From Planococcus salinus (GTDB lineage Bacteria > Bacillota > Bacilli > Bacillales_A > Planococcaceae): a stretch of DNA of 64,000 nucleotides. The position numbers and the translations under genes are program-made. Shown in pieces: positions 8,205 through 16,619 of this stretch. A model generated the notes under the pieces. It saw nothing but the letters and a program-made list of their open reading frames with translations, was not told where the DNA came from and did not search any database. The stretch is from positions 456,250 through 520,249 of the forward strand of contig NZ_RIAX01000001.1 of the NCBI RefSeq assembly GCF_003719725.1. Direction: 5' to 3'. The number at the start of each line of letters is the position of its first letter. Positions within the stretch are counted from its first letter, which is position 1.

Positions 8205-9398
8205 TCACAATAAAGTCAGCAGCGAGCCTCCGACAGCACCCGTAATGACGATCACCCATGGCGGCAATTTCCAGTAAACCAGCATGCTGAACAGGATGGC
8301 AGCCAATGCAAAATCCATCGGCGCCTGAATCGAACTGGTCCAGATCGGTGTATAAAACGCTGAAATGAGAATCCCCAAAACCGCCGCATTCACACCCATC
8401 ACGGCTCCTTTGATTTTTTGGTTCGTCCGCAAACTGTCCCAAAAAGGCAAAGCGCCGAGAATCAGCAAAAACGCAGGCAAGAAAATGGCGAATGTCGCAA
8501 ACAGTCCTCCCTGCCAGCCGTTCATGACAGCTCCCAAATAAGCCGCAAACGTAAACAGCGGTCCGGGAACGGCTTGCGTGGCGCCGTATCCCGCGAGAAA
8601 CGCTTCTTCAGTCAGCCAGCCGGTCGGCACAAATTCCTGCTCCAGTAATGGGAGCACCACATGGCCCCCACCGAATACCAGTGAGCCGGCGCGGTAAAAG
8701 CTGTCGAACATGGCCACCCAATATGAACCTGTGGCTTCCCGGAGAAACGGCAGCAAAAACAACAGACCGAAAAACAATGCCAGACAAATGCCCGCAAAAC
8801 GCTTGGTGACCGGAAACAACAAACGGCCTTCAGTTGTTTCTGCGCTGTTCCTGTATAAGAGGTAACCAATTCCAGCTGCCACCAGAATAACTCCAACTTG
8901 CGTAAATGTAGATTGCCAATACAGTGTGCCCACCAAAGCAAGCAAGGTGATGGCTTTCCGATTCAAGTCCGGCGCCAGGTTTTTCGCCATTCCCATAATG
9001 GCGTGTGCCACGACTGCCACTGCGACAATTTTCAAACCGCGGATCCAGCCGGCATCTCCCACGTCAAAATTCTCAAGCAATAGCGCAAACAAAATCAGCG
9101 CAATGACAGATGGAAGCGTAAAGCCGATAAAGGAGACGATGCCTCCTAACACACCGGCCCGCATGGTGCCAATTCCGATGCCCACCTGGCTGCTTGCCGG
9201 ACCGGGCAGAAATTGAGCGAGCGCCACCAGGTCAGCATAACTTTTTTCATCCATCCATTTTCTTCTCCGGATATATTCTTCGTGGAAATATCCCAGATGG
9301 GCAATCGGTCCGCCGAAAGAAGTCAGCCCCAGTCGAGTCGAGACCAGCAGGATTTCCAGCAGAGATTTAAAGCTTGTGTTTTGTTTTTGTTGAGTCAT
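8205..9398 (-). CDS. chrA: Chromate transporter, CHR family (two-domain ChrA)
   Basis: About 397 residues with two homologous membrane halves. The first half shows TRLGLTSFGGPIAHLGYFHEEYI and AQFLPGPASSQVGIGIG. The second shows FYRAGSLVFGGGHVVLPLLEQE and GYGATQAVPGPLFTFAAYLGA. These FGGP/FGGGHVV and PGP motifs define CHR proteins, which export chromate, probably by proton exchange. The chosen ATG at 9398 has AAGGAGACAACG directly upstream. The start lies 16 bases downstream of the padR stop, so the two form an operon. Repression by the PadR protein is likely, as in other padR-chrA pairs. Confidence 0.92.
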   Translation of the reverse strand: MTQQKQNTSFKSLLEILLVSTRLGLTSFGGPIAHLGYFHEEYIRRRKWMDEKSYADLVALAQFLPGPASSQVGIGIGTMRAGVLGGIVSFIGFTLPSVIALILFALLLENFDVGDAGWIRGLKIVAVAVVAHAIMGMAKNLAPDLNRKAITLLALVGTLYWQSTFTQVGVILVAAGIGYLLYRNSAETTEGRLLFPVTKRFAGICLALFFGLLFLLPFLREATGSYWVAMFDSFYRAGSLVFGGGHVVLPLLEQEFVPTGWLTEEAFLAGYGATQAVPGPLFTFAAYLGAVMNGWQGGLFATFAIFLPAFLLILGALPFWDSLRTNQKIKGAVMGVNAAVLGILISAFYTPIWTSSIQAPMDFALAAILFSMLVYWKLPPWVIVITGAVGGSLLTLL

Positions 9399-9414
9399 CG
9401 TTGTCTCCTTTTTA

Positions 9415-9723
9415 TCAGTCTTTGATTTCTTTGAACAGTTCATATGCCTTCTTTTGTGCTTCGAGAAGAACATATTCCCCTTTTTCGGTAATGCTGTAGT
9501 ATTTTCTGATCTTTCCTTCCACATTCCGCTCTTCCCTGATCAGCAACCCGTCAGATTCCATCGAATGCAGAATCGGATAAAGGGTTCCCGGGCCGATCGT
9601 GTAGCCATGTCTTTTCAATTCCTCGATCATCCAAGAACCAAAGATCGGCTGTTCTTTTGCATGGTGCAACACATGAATATGGATAAATCCCAAAAACAGT
9701 TTGCGGAGCACTTTATCCTCCAT
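9415..9723 (-). CDS. PadR-family transcriptional regulator
   Basis: A 102-residue winged-helix protein with PadR features: an N-terminal helix LRKLFLGFIHIHVLHHAKEQPIFG, the recognition region MIEELKRHGYTIGPGTLYPILHSMESDGLL, and the wing RKYYSITEKGEYVL. PadR proteins of this size are dimeric repressors. It is the first gene of the pair with chrA, which suggests control of chromate export. An internal dyad in the upstream region was not evident. Confidence 0.9.
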   Translation of the reverse strand: MEDKVLRKLFLGFIHIHVLHHAKEQPIFGSWMIEELKRHGYTIGPGTLYPILHSMESDGLLIREERNVEGKIRKYYSITEKGEYVLLEAQKKAYELFKEIKD

Positions 9724-9885
9724 TTCCTCCCTCCCAACTTATTGAAATCCATCACTATTGGTTATTGATATTGTGTTCCGATAACAGGAAGATACCACAT
9801 CATCGTTCCTGGGAGTAAAGGATTCTGCAAAATTTACAAAAGTTTAATAATCAAAACTTGCAGGATCTTTTTGTATGCAATTAAA

Positions 9886-9919
9886 AAAGAGAAGATGGCT
9901 ATATAAGCCTCTCCTCTTC
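9886..9919 (-). terminator. Terminator behind the aldolase remnant
   Basis: The minus strand reads AAGAGGAGAGGCT, a short loop, AGCCATCTTCTCTT and then T6. It is the intact 3' end of the decayed aromatic catabolic operon. Confidence 0.75.
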
Positions 9920-9980
9920 CATGTTCGTTCTATATTAATACCTTGTATTCCGTATGGGGTCATTTTAAAGTGACAGAAAC

Positions 9981-10547
9981 TTAATTCACCTGTTTTTCCT
10001 TGGCTAACTCCTGCGCCACTCCAATGATCCAATCTTCCTGACCACCGACAGCACCCATCTCTGAAATTTTGGTCAGTATATCTCTAGCGTCTACACCATA
10101 CTCTTTCCCGGCTCTTTCTGCAAAGAGCAGGAAACTGGAGTAAACGCCTGTATAGCCCAATGTCAGGGATAAACGATCGATTTGAATGGGCCGTTCCATC
10201 ATCGGCTTCATCACATTTTCAGCTGCATCCATTGCTTTATACAGATCAAGGTTATGCGGAATATCCATCCTGTTCATCACGGCGATAAGTTGCTCAGTGG
10301 CCGTGTTGCCTGCACCAGCGCCCATACCGGCCAGGCTGGCATCAATTCGATCGGCGCCTTCTTCAATTGCCACAATGGAATTCGCCACACCCAGTGAAAG
10401 ATTGTTGTGGCCATGGAAACCAATGATTGTTTGTGCACTCAGCTTCTCTTTGAATAAAGAAATTCTGTGCCTTGTATCGTCCATCGTCAATGCGCCTGCA
10501 GAATCCACCACATAGATGGTACCTGCGCCATAAGATTCCATCTGGCA
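9981..10547 (-). pseudogene. C-terminal part of 4-hydroxy-2-oxovalerate aldolase (DmpG/MhpE type)
   Basis: From about 10547 the frame reads SYGAGTIYVVDSAGALTMDD, then IGFHGHNNLSLGVANSI, GADRIDASLAGMGAGAGN and the communication-domain end MGAVGGQEDWIIGVA. This is the second half of a class II meta-cleavage pathway aldolase (normally about 340 residues, with His ligands in GFHGHNN). The first ~150 residues, including the substrate-binding N-terminus, are absent. Directly upstream, in a different frame, lies the N-terminus of an acyl-CoA-dehydrogenase-like enzyme. One deletion that joined two genes of a former operon explains this. The enzyme would have cleaved 4-hydroxy-2-oxovalerate to pyruvate and acetaldehyde. 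Confidence 0.85.
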
Positions 10548-10854
10548 AAAATGCAGGCCATATTTCGTGAATGATGGCAAAATAAGTAATCCACGCTGCT
10601 GGCACACTGTAATTCGCAACCGTCCGTATAATATCTCCAAAAGTATGGAAATCCAATTCCTGGCCACCATAAGCTTTGGGACGGAGTAACTTATGGAATT
10701 CGGATTCTTTCATCTTTTCAATCACAACATCAGGCAATTGGGCATCAAGATCTGCTTGAAGCGCATGTTCTTCGGCAAGTTCCCCGAGCTCTTTGGCTTT
10801 TTTCAAAAGCTCTTCTCTGTTCTGCGTTTTTTGAAGTACATTTAAACTTTTCAT
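10543..10854 (-). pseudogene. N-terminal fragment of an acyl-CoA dehydrogenase-fold flavin monooxygenase
   Basis: The first ~104 codons match the start of HsaA/HpaB-class or acyl-CoA dehydrogenase-fold proteins: a helical N-terminus, then LLRPKAYGGQELDFHTFGDIIRTVA and PAAWITYFAIIHEIWPAFLP. After Pro104 the similarity ends and the frame runs out of phase through the aldolase remnant. The ATG has an AAGGGAGATTTTAAAC leader and a cre site 23 bases upstream, so promoter and start are intact while the gene is not. A monooxygenase plus a meta-cleavage aldolase points to a lost aromatic or steroid-like ring degradation operon. Confidence 0.8.
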
Positions 10855-10876
10855 TGTTTAAAATCTCCCTTCATTT

Positions 10877-10890
10877 TGAAAGCGCTATCA
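10877..10890 (-). promoter_or_regulatory. CcpA catabolite-responsive element (cre)
   Basis: TGAAAGCGCTATCA fits the cre consensus TGWAARCGYTWNCA, including the central CG. It lies between the transcription start region and the start codon of the decayed catabolic operon, which suits carbon catabolite repression. Confidence 0.75.
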
Positions 10891-11067
10891 AAATGTTTTC
10901 GAATATTTTGATAGGTTATGAAATGAGTATAGTTGCAGCTGGAATACTTAGATACCTACTAATTGTATGAAAATTCAATCTTTTTTAAACGATTTCTACT
11001 AATTGAATTGACTGAGCGCATCCATACATAGAATCGAATAATAAAAAGAAATGTAAGCATGCAAATA

Positions 11068-11210
11068 GACCAATCCTAATGATTGGTCCCTGTTGAATTC
11101 GCTACCCCTGAGTCATCGTGATTCAGGAAAAGCAATTGTTTTCATGCAGTAAGTTAAAAGCTGGCGAATCTATTCTTTCCAGTCATGGCGTTTCCACCAG
11201 AAGGAAATTA
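11068..11210 (-). repeat. Decayed copy of a lamin-tail gene 3' end plus terminator (repeat copy 1)
   Basis: Bases 11101-11206 match 14721-14822 at most positions. They include the last codons of that gene on the minus strand (FLLVETP-stop) and the downstream hairpin core (CCTGA...TCAGG). No open frame precedes the tail here, so this is the eroded end of a paralogous gene. A separate hairpin GACCAATC/GATTGGTC lies at 11068-11089. The rest of 10891-11445 shows nothing recognisable. Confidence 0.7.
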
Positions 11211-11412
11211 AAATTTAAAAACCCGCAACGCTTCCGGTAACGAAAATCAAAAATATTCTGCAGTACTATACAGAAGACCCTCTTGCGTGAATAGCCACTT
11301 GGTTCTTCTTTATGATGCCGACAACCAATGATATGTAAACTAAAGAGTAATTATAGCTACATAACTTCTATGGTTTATTATATTACAGAAGCCAACAACT
11401 GCTAATCAAGAA

Positions 11413-11440
11413 AAGACGGGCAGCAAAATTGCCACCCGCA
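11413..11440 (-). terminator. Terminator of the esterase gene
   Basis: The minus strand reads GCGGGTGGCA, loop, TGCCCGTC, then CTTTTCTT, a few bases after the stop codon at 11446. Confidence 0.7.
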
Positions 11441-11445
11441 TGAGT

Positions 11446-12468
11446 TTATTTTAATATACGATCAAGAAAGTCAAATACCTCTTCAAGGTTTTCCACTGAG
11501 TTAAACGGTTCCCCGCCGTGGACAGCGCCTTCAAAAAGCGTAAGTTCCACTTTTTCTTCCCCTAAAACATCTTTTAATTTTTCGGCGAAATCAACCGATT
11601 GCTGCACCGGCACGTTTGGATCAGCCGTTCCATGCTGGATCAAAAAGGCTGGATCATTTTCGGTAATGTACGTCTCTGGATTCGCTTTTTTCACTTCCTC
11701 CACTTTCTCAGTAATGTTCCGGCCCAAATACTTGCTTTCCGGAGAGTCATCTGTGCTTCGCTCACCCAATTTCGGGGTAATTCCCGATTCGGCAAACTGT
11801 GCATCAATTTCCAGGAAGTCGATCTGACCGTACCAATCCACAACCGCTTGCACTTCAGAAGAGTGATGGATGTTTTCGGTATATTCACCGTTCAACGAAT
11901 CATCATCTCCACTTGTTCCAGCCAATGCCGCTAAATGACCGCCTGCACTACCTCCCCAAACCGCTATTTTTTCAGCATCCAAGTTGTATTCTTCCGCATT
12001 TGCTTTCACATGGCGGATCGCCGCTTTTACATCACTGATCGCTGCAGGAAAAAGCGCTTCGTTCGACAGCCGGTAATTGACCGACACGACCGCATATCCA
12101 CGATTGACTCCTTCGATCATAGGCGCGATATCGGCCCCTGTTTTATCTCCCTGCATAAACCCGCCACCATGGATCGCGACAATAACCGGGAAGGGCCCTT
12201 CTCCTTCATTCGGCAAATAAATATCGAGCTTTTGCGTTTCCCATGGACCGCCGTACTTTACATCCAAATGCTTATTGGCGATGAATGAGGTATCAATTGC
12301 CTCTGACTCAGCAGACTGCTGCTTCGTTTCTGCTGCCTGGGCTGTTTCAGTCGTTTCTATTGTATCGCCAGCTTCTGATGTTGCTTCTTCGATATCATCT
12401 GCTGAACAGCCTGCCAATAAGATGGACGCGAGAGACATAGACAAAATGGTTGATGTTGATTTTTTCAT
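11446..12468 (-). CDS. Lipoprotein alpha/beta-hydrolase, carboxylesterase (BD-FAE/HSL-like)
   Basis: 340 residues. The signal peptide ends in LLAGC (Cys21), followed by a 40-residue acidic, Thr/Glu-rich linker and an alpha/beta-hydrolase domain. The oxyanion motif HGGGF is at 100-104. The nucleophile Ser174 is in WGGSAGG. Asp in HGTADPNVPV and His in GAVHGGEPF complete the triad. The enzyme should sit on the outer membrane face and cleave esters of small or acetylated substrates. The gene is monocistronic, 117 bases downstream of the sensor kinase stop and with its own ribosome binding site. The natural substrate cannot be deduced. Confidence 0.88.
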   Translation of the reverse strand: MKKSTSTILSMSLASILLAGCSADDIEEATSEAGDTIETTETAQAAETKQQSAESEAIDTSFIANKHLDVKYGGPWETQKLDIYLPNEGEGPFPVIVAIHGGGFMQGDKTGADIAPMIEGVNRGYAVVSVNYRLSNEALFPAAISDVKAAIRHVKANAEEYNLDAEKIAVWGGSAGGHLAALAGTSGDDDSLNGEYTENIHHSSEVQAVVDWYGQIDFLEIDAQFAESGITPKLGERSTDDSPESKYLGRNITEKVEEVKKANPETYITENDPAFLIQHGTADPNVPVQQSVDFAEKLKDVLGEEKVELTLFEGAVHGGEPFNSVENLEEVFDFLDRILK

Positions 12469-12585
12469 TTTGAATCACTCCTATTTTTTTTGTTTGTTCT
12501 TTACTATGAACTGATCATAGCAAAACAATGTGGCACAAAAATGGCAGAAAAACGATGCAAAACGCACGTTTTTCTGCCGGAAAGT

Positions 12586-13824
12586 TTATGCTCTTTTAAG
12601 AGTGATCGTAAATGTGGTTCCTGAATCTGTTTGGCTTTCAACACTGATATTCTCCCCAAGCTGTTCCATGATTTCAAACGCAATGGAAAGCCCAAGGCCG
12701 CTGCCGACACTTGTATGCGAAAGATCCTCTTTGTTGAAACGGCCGAAAATTTTCGGAAGAATCTCTTTGGAAATTCCAGGGCCATCATCGGATACTATAA
12801 TTCCCGCTTTTCTCCCCGTCACTTTGGCATCAATCGTCACATTGCCTTGTACCGGCGTAAATTTAAACGCATTGTCCAATAAAATCGTCAGGACTTGGAT
12901 GATCCGGTCTTTGTTTGAATAGGTGGCCGGAAGATTTTTCGCCTGGTCGGTAATATGAAATTGGAGATCCATCTCATCCGCCAAAATGGCAAAAGGCTCT
13001 GTCACTTCTTTGATGACTTCGTTTGTATCAACCTTCGTTTTTGTAAAAGCTGTTTTTTTATGCTGCAGCCTGGATAACTCCAGCAAATCAGCAATCAGCT
13101 TTTCAAGCCGGGCACTTTCCCTCAAAATGATGCTGTAGTATTGATCGATTTTCTGCGGATCCGTCACCACATGGTCAGACAAGGTTTCCGTCAAAGCTTT
13201 GATGGACGCAAGCGGTGATTTCAGCTCATGGCTGATATTGGCAACATAGTCTTTGCGCATTTGCTCAAGCTGGTTTTTTTCCTTGATGAATGTCCACAGA
13301 AAAACCAAGATGATGAGAGTTCCGACCGCCAATGTCACAAAGAAAACCAGATAAAAACCATTCAGTGCCGCCTGATAGGCACGGGCCTCTTTCAGCAGAT
13401 AAATGCCGCCAGTCACTTTATTGTCTTGGATAAGCGGCTGGCCGATGATGATAGCTTGGGACGAATAACCCGGCACTTCCCTGATTTCCGCATCGGTTTT
13501 GCCGCTGATGATTTTTGGCAAATGCGAAGTTAGTTTTTCGTTTACTTTTGCGTCATCAGAAGACGACCGGGCAAGATCATCGGAATAGACATCGATTTCC
13601 TGCCCATGAACATCATAGGCTTTTATTAGAAAATCATTGGTTCTACTTATTTTTTCACCGTCCGCCACCTCTTCTCCGATCAGCGAGAGAGACGGTTGAA
13701 GTTCTTCAATTTTGGATTCGATAAAGTAATGTTTAATTGCAAAAGCCCCCAGCAACTGGCCGGATATAAAGATGGCCAAGATGACAAACGCAATCCACAG
13801 TTTGCTTGAAAATAACCGCTTCAT
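12586..13824 (-). CDS. Membrane sensor histidine kinase
   Basis: 412 residues: a first TM at about 9-30, an extracytoplasmic sensor region of ~125 residues, a second TM at about 157-180, then the kinase core. The phosphoacceptor is His199 in ANISHELKSP. The N box is LLDNAFKFTP, the G1 box DDGPGIS, and the G2 box GSGLGLSIA. There is no clear HAMP domain; the second TM runs almost directly into the dimerisation helix. The start overlaps the stop of the upstream response regulator by four bases (ATGA), so they are translationally coupled. The lipoprotein esterase follows downstream and could be a target, which is inference only. Confidence 0.92.
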   Translation of the reverse strand: MKRLFSSKLWIAFVILAIFISGQLLGAFAIKHYFIESKIEELQPSLSLIGEEVADGEKISRTNDFLIKAYDVHGQEIDVYSDDLARSSSDDAKVNEKLTSHLPKIISGKTDAEIREVPGYSSQAIIIGQPLIQDNKVTGGIYLLKEARAYQAALNGFYLVFFVTLAVGTLIILVFLWTFIKEKNQLEQMRKDYVANISHELKSPLASIKALTETLSDHVVTDPQKIDQYYSIILRESARLEKLIADLLELSRLQHKKTAFTKTKVDTNEVIKEVTEPFAILADEMDLQFHITDQAKNLPATYSNKDRIIQVLTILLDNAFKFTPVQGNVTIDAKVTGRKAGIIVSDDGPGISKEILPKIFGRFNKEDLSHTSVGSGLGLSIAFEIMEQLGENISVESQTDSGTTFTITLKRA

Positions 13825-14510
13825 ACATTTACCTCAAATTTGTAGCCTACTCCGTATATGGACTTTATGGAAAAGTCAGGGGCGGATTTACTAATTTTTT
13901 GACGGATTCGTTTAATTATCGTATCGACGGTGCGGGTGTCACCGGTATAATCATATCCCCAAACTTTATACAGCAACTCTTCACGATTGACGACTTTTCC
14001 GGCATTTCTGATCAGAAACACCAAAAGCTCCAACTCTTTTGCGGTCAACTCGATTTCCTGACCATCGATGCGTGCCTCATATCCGTCCACATCAATGGAA
14101 AGGTTGCCGGCTTTCAAGTAATTGGAGATTTCTTTTTTCGGCTGTACCCTTTTCAAAATGGTTTTGATTCTTACCACGACCTCTCGGGGAGAAAAAGGCT
14201 TGGTGATGTAATCATCGGCCCCAATTTCCAGCCCGACAATCCGGTCCACTTCTTCACTTCTTGCACTGAGCATAAGAATCGGAATATCACTGGTTTTACG
14301 TATTTCCCTGCAGACTTCGGTGCCGAAAATTCCAGGCATCATGATATCAAGTACCACTAAGTCGAAGTGGTTTTCTTTTAGGAGCTGGAGTGCTAGCTCT
14401 CCATCGTAAGCAGATACACTATTCATGCCTTCAGATTGGAGATAAGCATCAATACTTTCGTGGACGGCAATATTATCATCACATATTAAAATGGTTACGT
14501 TATGGTCCAT
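13821..14510 (-). CDS. OmpR/PhoB-family response regulator
   Basis: 229 residues from the ATG at 14510, which has AAGGGATATGTCAAA upstream; an ATG six codons earlier has no such site. The receiver domain shows the acidic pair CDDN, the phosphoacceptor Asp55 in LVVLDIMMPG, Thr/Ser in LMLSARS and Lys in ITKPFSP. The C-terminal winged helix has ELTAKELELLVFLIRNAGKVVNREELLYKVWGY and DTIIKRIRQKI. It is the partner of the histidine kinase 4 bases downstream. The regulon is unknown; no clear direct-repeat binding site was spotted nearby. Confidence 0.93.
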   Translation of the reverse strand: MDHNVTILICDDNIAVHESIDAYLQSEGMNSVSAYDGELALQLLKENHFDLVVLDIMMPGIFGTEVCREIRKTSDIPILMLSARSEEVDRIVGLEIGADDYITKPFSPREVVVRIKTILKRVQPKKEISNYLKAGNLSIDVDGYEARIDGQEIELTAKELELLVFLIRNAGKVVNREELLYKVWGYDYTGDTRTVDTIIKRIRQKISKSAPDFSIKSIYGVGYKFEVNV

Positions 14511-14712
14511 TTTGACATATCCCTTCAATTTCTAAAATTCAATTTCTTAGTTTAATGTACAAAAAGCCTTTTCGAATTCTATATTTTCATACATTGAATA
14601 ATAAAGCAATTTGTATAGATTTTTCGACGCGTTTTCAGTGCATACGCAGGAAATTATTAAGATCGACTTTTATACGGTAAATTAAATTGCAAAAAAAAGA
14701 TTTAACTAAACA

Positions 14713-14757
14713 ACAGCCGCTACCCCTGAGTCATCGTAATTCAGGAAAAGCGGCTGT
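14713..14757 (-). terminator. Terminator of the lamin-tail gene (repeat copy 2)
   Basis: Outer stem ACAGCCGCT / AGCGGCTGT with a nested CCTGA/TCAGG stem. On the minus strand it is followed by TGTTTAGTT. Its core recurs at 11101. Confidence 0.75.
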
Positions 14758-14799
14758 TTTCATACACTAAATTAAAATCCGTGAGATCTACTTTTCCAG

Positions 14800-15010
14800 T
14801 CATGGCGTTTCCACCAGAAGAAAATCACCTGGCTCATATAATTTCGCCGGATCTCCGCTGTCTTCCCAGACTGAAGTCTCTGTCCACTTCAAGCTTTCCG
14901 GTGGATTGTGAACGGCGTTCGGGCCGGACGTAATATTCACGCTGTGACCGGAACGGAGGATAAACTCATCAGGAAATTCGTAGACTTCGTCGCCATTGAC
15001 GCTCACAAGT
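14800..15010 (-). pseudogene. C-terminal fragment of a lamin-tail (LTD) domain protein, cut by an IS element
   Basis: The frame enters from the IS end and encodes the last ~68 residues of an LTD-type immunoglobulin fold: SVNGDEVYEFPDEFILRSGH, then VHNPPESLKWTETSVWEDSGD and the end FLLVETP. Such domains close secreted or surface nucleases, metallo-beta-lactamase ComEC-like proteins and similar exoproteins in Bacillales. The 5' part of the gene is not found beyond the other IS end (16380 onward), so insertion was accompanied or followed by deletion. The in-frame ATG at 15006 is fortuitous. Confidence 0.75.
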
Positions 15011-15131
15011 GTGAACTACCCACCACTTAAATCTTTCAGATTTTGAAGTGGGGGCTTCTCGACTTATCGCCACTTTTACCAGCTGACGAAAACGGACCGA
15101 GCTATCCCTCGTGTTCCACGAGTTCTTGTTT
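14990..15131 (-). ncRNA. Probable omega-RNA (reRNA) region at the tnpB 3' end
   Basis: By analogy with characterised IS200/IS605 elements, the RNA guide of TnpB comes from the tnpB 3' end and the right-end hairpin (15021-15052), continuing a short distance into flanking DNA below 15011. The hairpin is visible. Transcript limits and guide length are inferred. Confidence 0.45.
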
Positions 15132-16375
15132 TCAGGATAACCCCAACAGCAAGCGGCCTTCGTTCTTGATGTTGATGGCGGCGTTCCAGTCCCTGTCGGA
15201 AACAAATCCACACACGCAAGAGAAGGTGCGTTCCGACAATGGCATGTCTCTTCTTTGACCACAACTCGAACAGGTCTTTGTCGAAGGGAACCATTTGTTG
15301 ATTTTGACCAGTTTCTTCCCTTGTTCGCCTAATTTGTAGTGGAGGAAAGCCGAGAACATTCCCCATCCATTATCGGCCACGCTTTTTCCGTAGTTGAGTG
15401 CTTGCGACATGCCTTTCATGTCAAGGTCTTCGATCACGACTGCGTCATACTTTTGGGCCAACTGAAACGACTTCTTATGCAGAAAATCCTTCCGTTGGTT
15501 GGCGGTTTTCTCATGCAGTTTGGCGACTTTGATCCGCTGCTTTTCATAACGGGCAGAACCTTTCGTTTTGCGTGAAAGAACGTTCTGCTCCTTTGCCAGC
15601 TTCTGCTGTGTCTGCCGGTAGAAACGGGGGTAATTGGCTTTCTCACCCTGTTCGCTTTCGACATACAGACCATTCATCGCAAAGTCGAGCCCGACCATTT
15701 CCTTGATTTCTTTTGGTACGGGTTCGCAGTTATATTCAGTCAGGATGGAAATGTGATACTTTCCGGTGGCGGAGCGGGAAACGGTACACGACTTGATGGT
15801 GTGGTGCGAAGGAACTTCCCGATGCTGATTCAGCTTGACAAGTCCAAGTTTCGGCAATTTGATGTGGCGGTCCGAAAGCTGAATGTTTCCATTGACCCGA
15901 TTTGTGGTGAAGGTCTGCTTCGCTTTTCGGCTTTTGAACTTCGGGAATTTCGCACGGCCCGCAAAGAAGTTCGTATACGCTTTTTGGAGGTTCAGTTGAG
16001 CGTTGGCGAGTGCCAGGCTGTCTACTTCTTTGAGCCATTCAAACTCCGTTTTGTATTTGGCGGGGGTCGGGAATTTCTGCTGTTTCAGCAACTCCTTGTT
16101 GTCCTTGAACTTCTCGTAGGTCTCCTTTCGTTCAGCAAGCATTTTGTTGTACACGAAACGGACGCACCCGAATGTTTTCAGCAGAAGCTGTTCCTGCTCG
16201 TTTGTCGGGTACAGACGGAATTTGTACGCTCTGTTCGCCATATCAAATCACCTCACTTTCTTTATTTAATTATATCCGGAAAGAGAACGAAAAACCATGT
16301 TGGCTACCACCAACCGAAATTCATCTCCCCCTTATCGCTGGGCTTCGCCCGTTACACGCTTGAAGAGGGAGACTT
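15011..16375 (-). mobile_element. IS200/IS605-superfamily element, tnpB-only (IS1341-like)
   Basis: The element encodes tnpB and no tnpA. The right end (low coordinates) carries a hairpin with arms CCACTT and AAGTGG around 15021-15052 and ends in GTTCAC read on the minus strand. The left end has an imperfect palindrome at 16324-16371 (TCTCCC...GGGAGA with inner GGGCTTCGCCC). There is no inverted terminal repeat and no target duplication, as expected for this family. The exact left boundary is not certain. It interrupts the lamin-tail gene. Without tnpA it would need a transposase in trans. Confidence 0.8.
15132..16241 (-). CDS. tnpB: TnpB, RNA-guided endonuclease of an IS200/IS605 element
   Basis: 369 residues, full length and apparently active. 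The N-terminal helix-turn-helix/wedge region starts RAYKFRLYPTNEQE. The RuvC catalytic residues are Asp186 (VGLDFAMNG), Glu271 (VVIEDLDMKG) and Asp351 (SDRDWNAAINI). The zinc finger is C324-x2-C327 and C342-x-C344. TnpB proteins are Cas12 ancestors that cut DNA using an omega-RNA made from the element's right end, with the guide copied from flanking DNA. The flank here is the broken lamin-tail gene. An AAAGTGAGGTGATTTGAT ribosome binding site precedes the ATG. Confidence 0.93.
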   Translation of the reverse strand: MANRAYKFRLYPTNEQEQLLLKTFGCVRFVYNKMLAERKETYEKFKDNKELLKQQKFPTPAKYKTEFEWLKEVDSLALANAQLNLQKAYTNFFAGRAKFPKFKSRKAKQTFTTNRVNGNIQLSDRHIKLPKLGLVKLNQHREVPSHHTIKSCTVSRSATGKYHISILTEYNCEPVPKEIKEMVGLDFAMNGLYVESEQGEKANYPRFYRQTQQKLAKEQNVLSRKTKGSARYEKQRIKVAKLHEKTANQRKDFLHKKSFQLAQKYDAVVIEDLDMKGMSQALNYGKSVADNGWGMFSAFLHYKLGEQGKKLVKINKWFPSTKTCSSCGQRRDMPLSERTFSCVCGFVSDRDWNAAINIKNEGRLLLGLS

Positions 16376-16619
16376 CTTTCGGAAAATGTTAAATTGGTCT
16401 CTTTATGTACATTTTCTTCTGAAACAACGATAGCTAGTCGGTAACCTTGCTGTTCGTATTCTTTAGCCGGAGATCAATGCGTTACAAAAATTTACAGTCC
16501 AGCCAAACAGAAGAACTGCTTTAAGATCTAAGCAATCAGCTGACAGCAAACGAACCACCGACATGCTCAAACTACTGACAAAAAATATTTTCAGAAATTC
16601 AACATCCTACATTTGAACC

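Noticed and set aside
15753..16433. A 226-codon plus-strand frame opposite tnpB
   Set aside because: It overlaps the intact tnpB on the other strand and the IS left end; only tnpB has catalytic motifs and a ribosome binding site.
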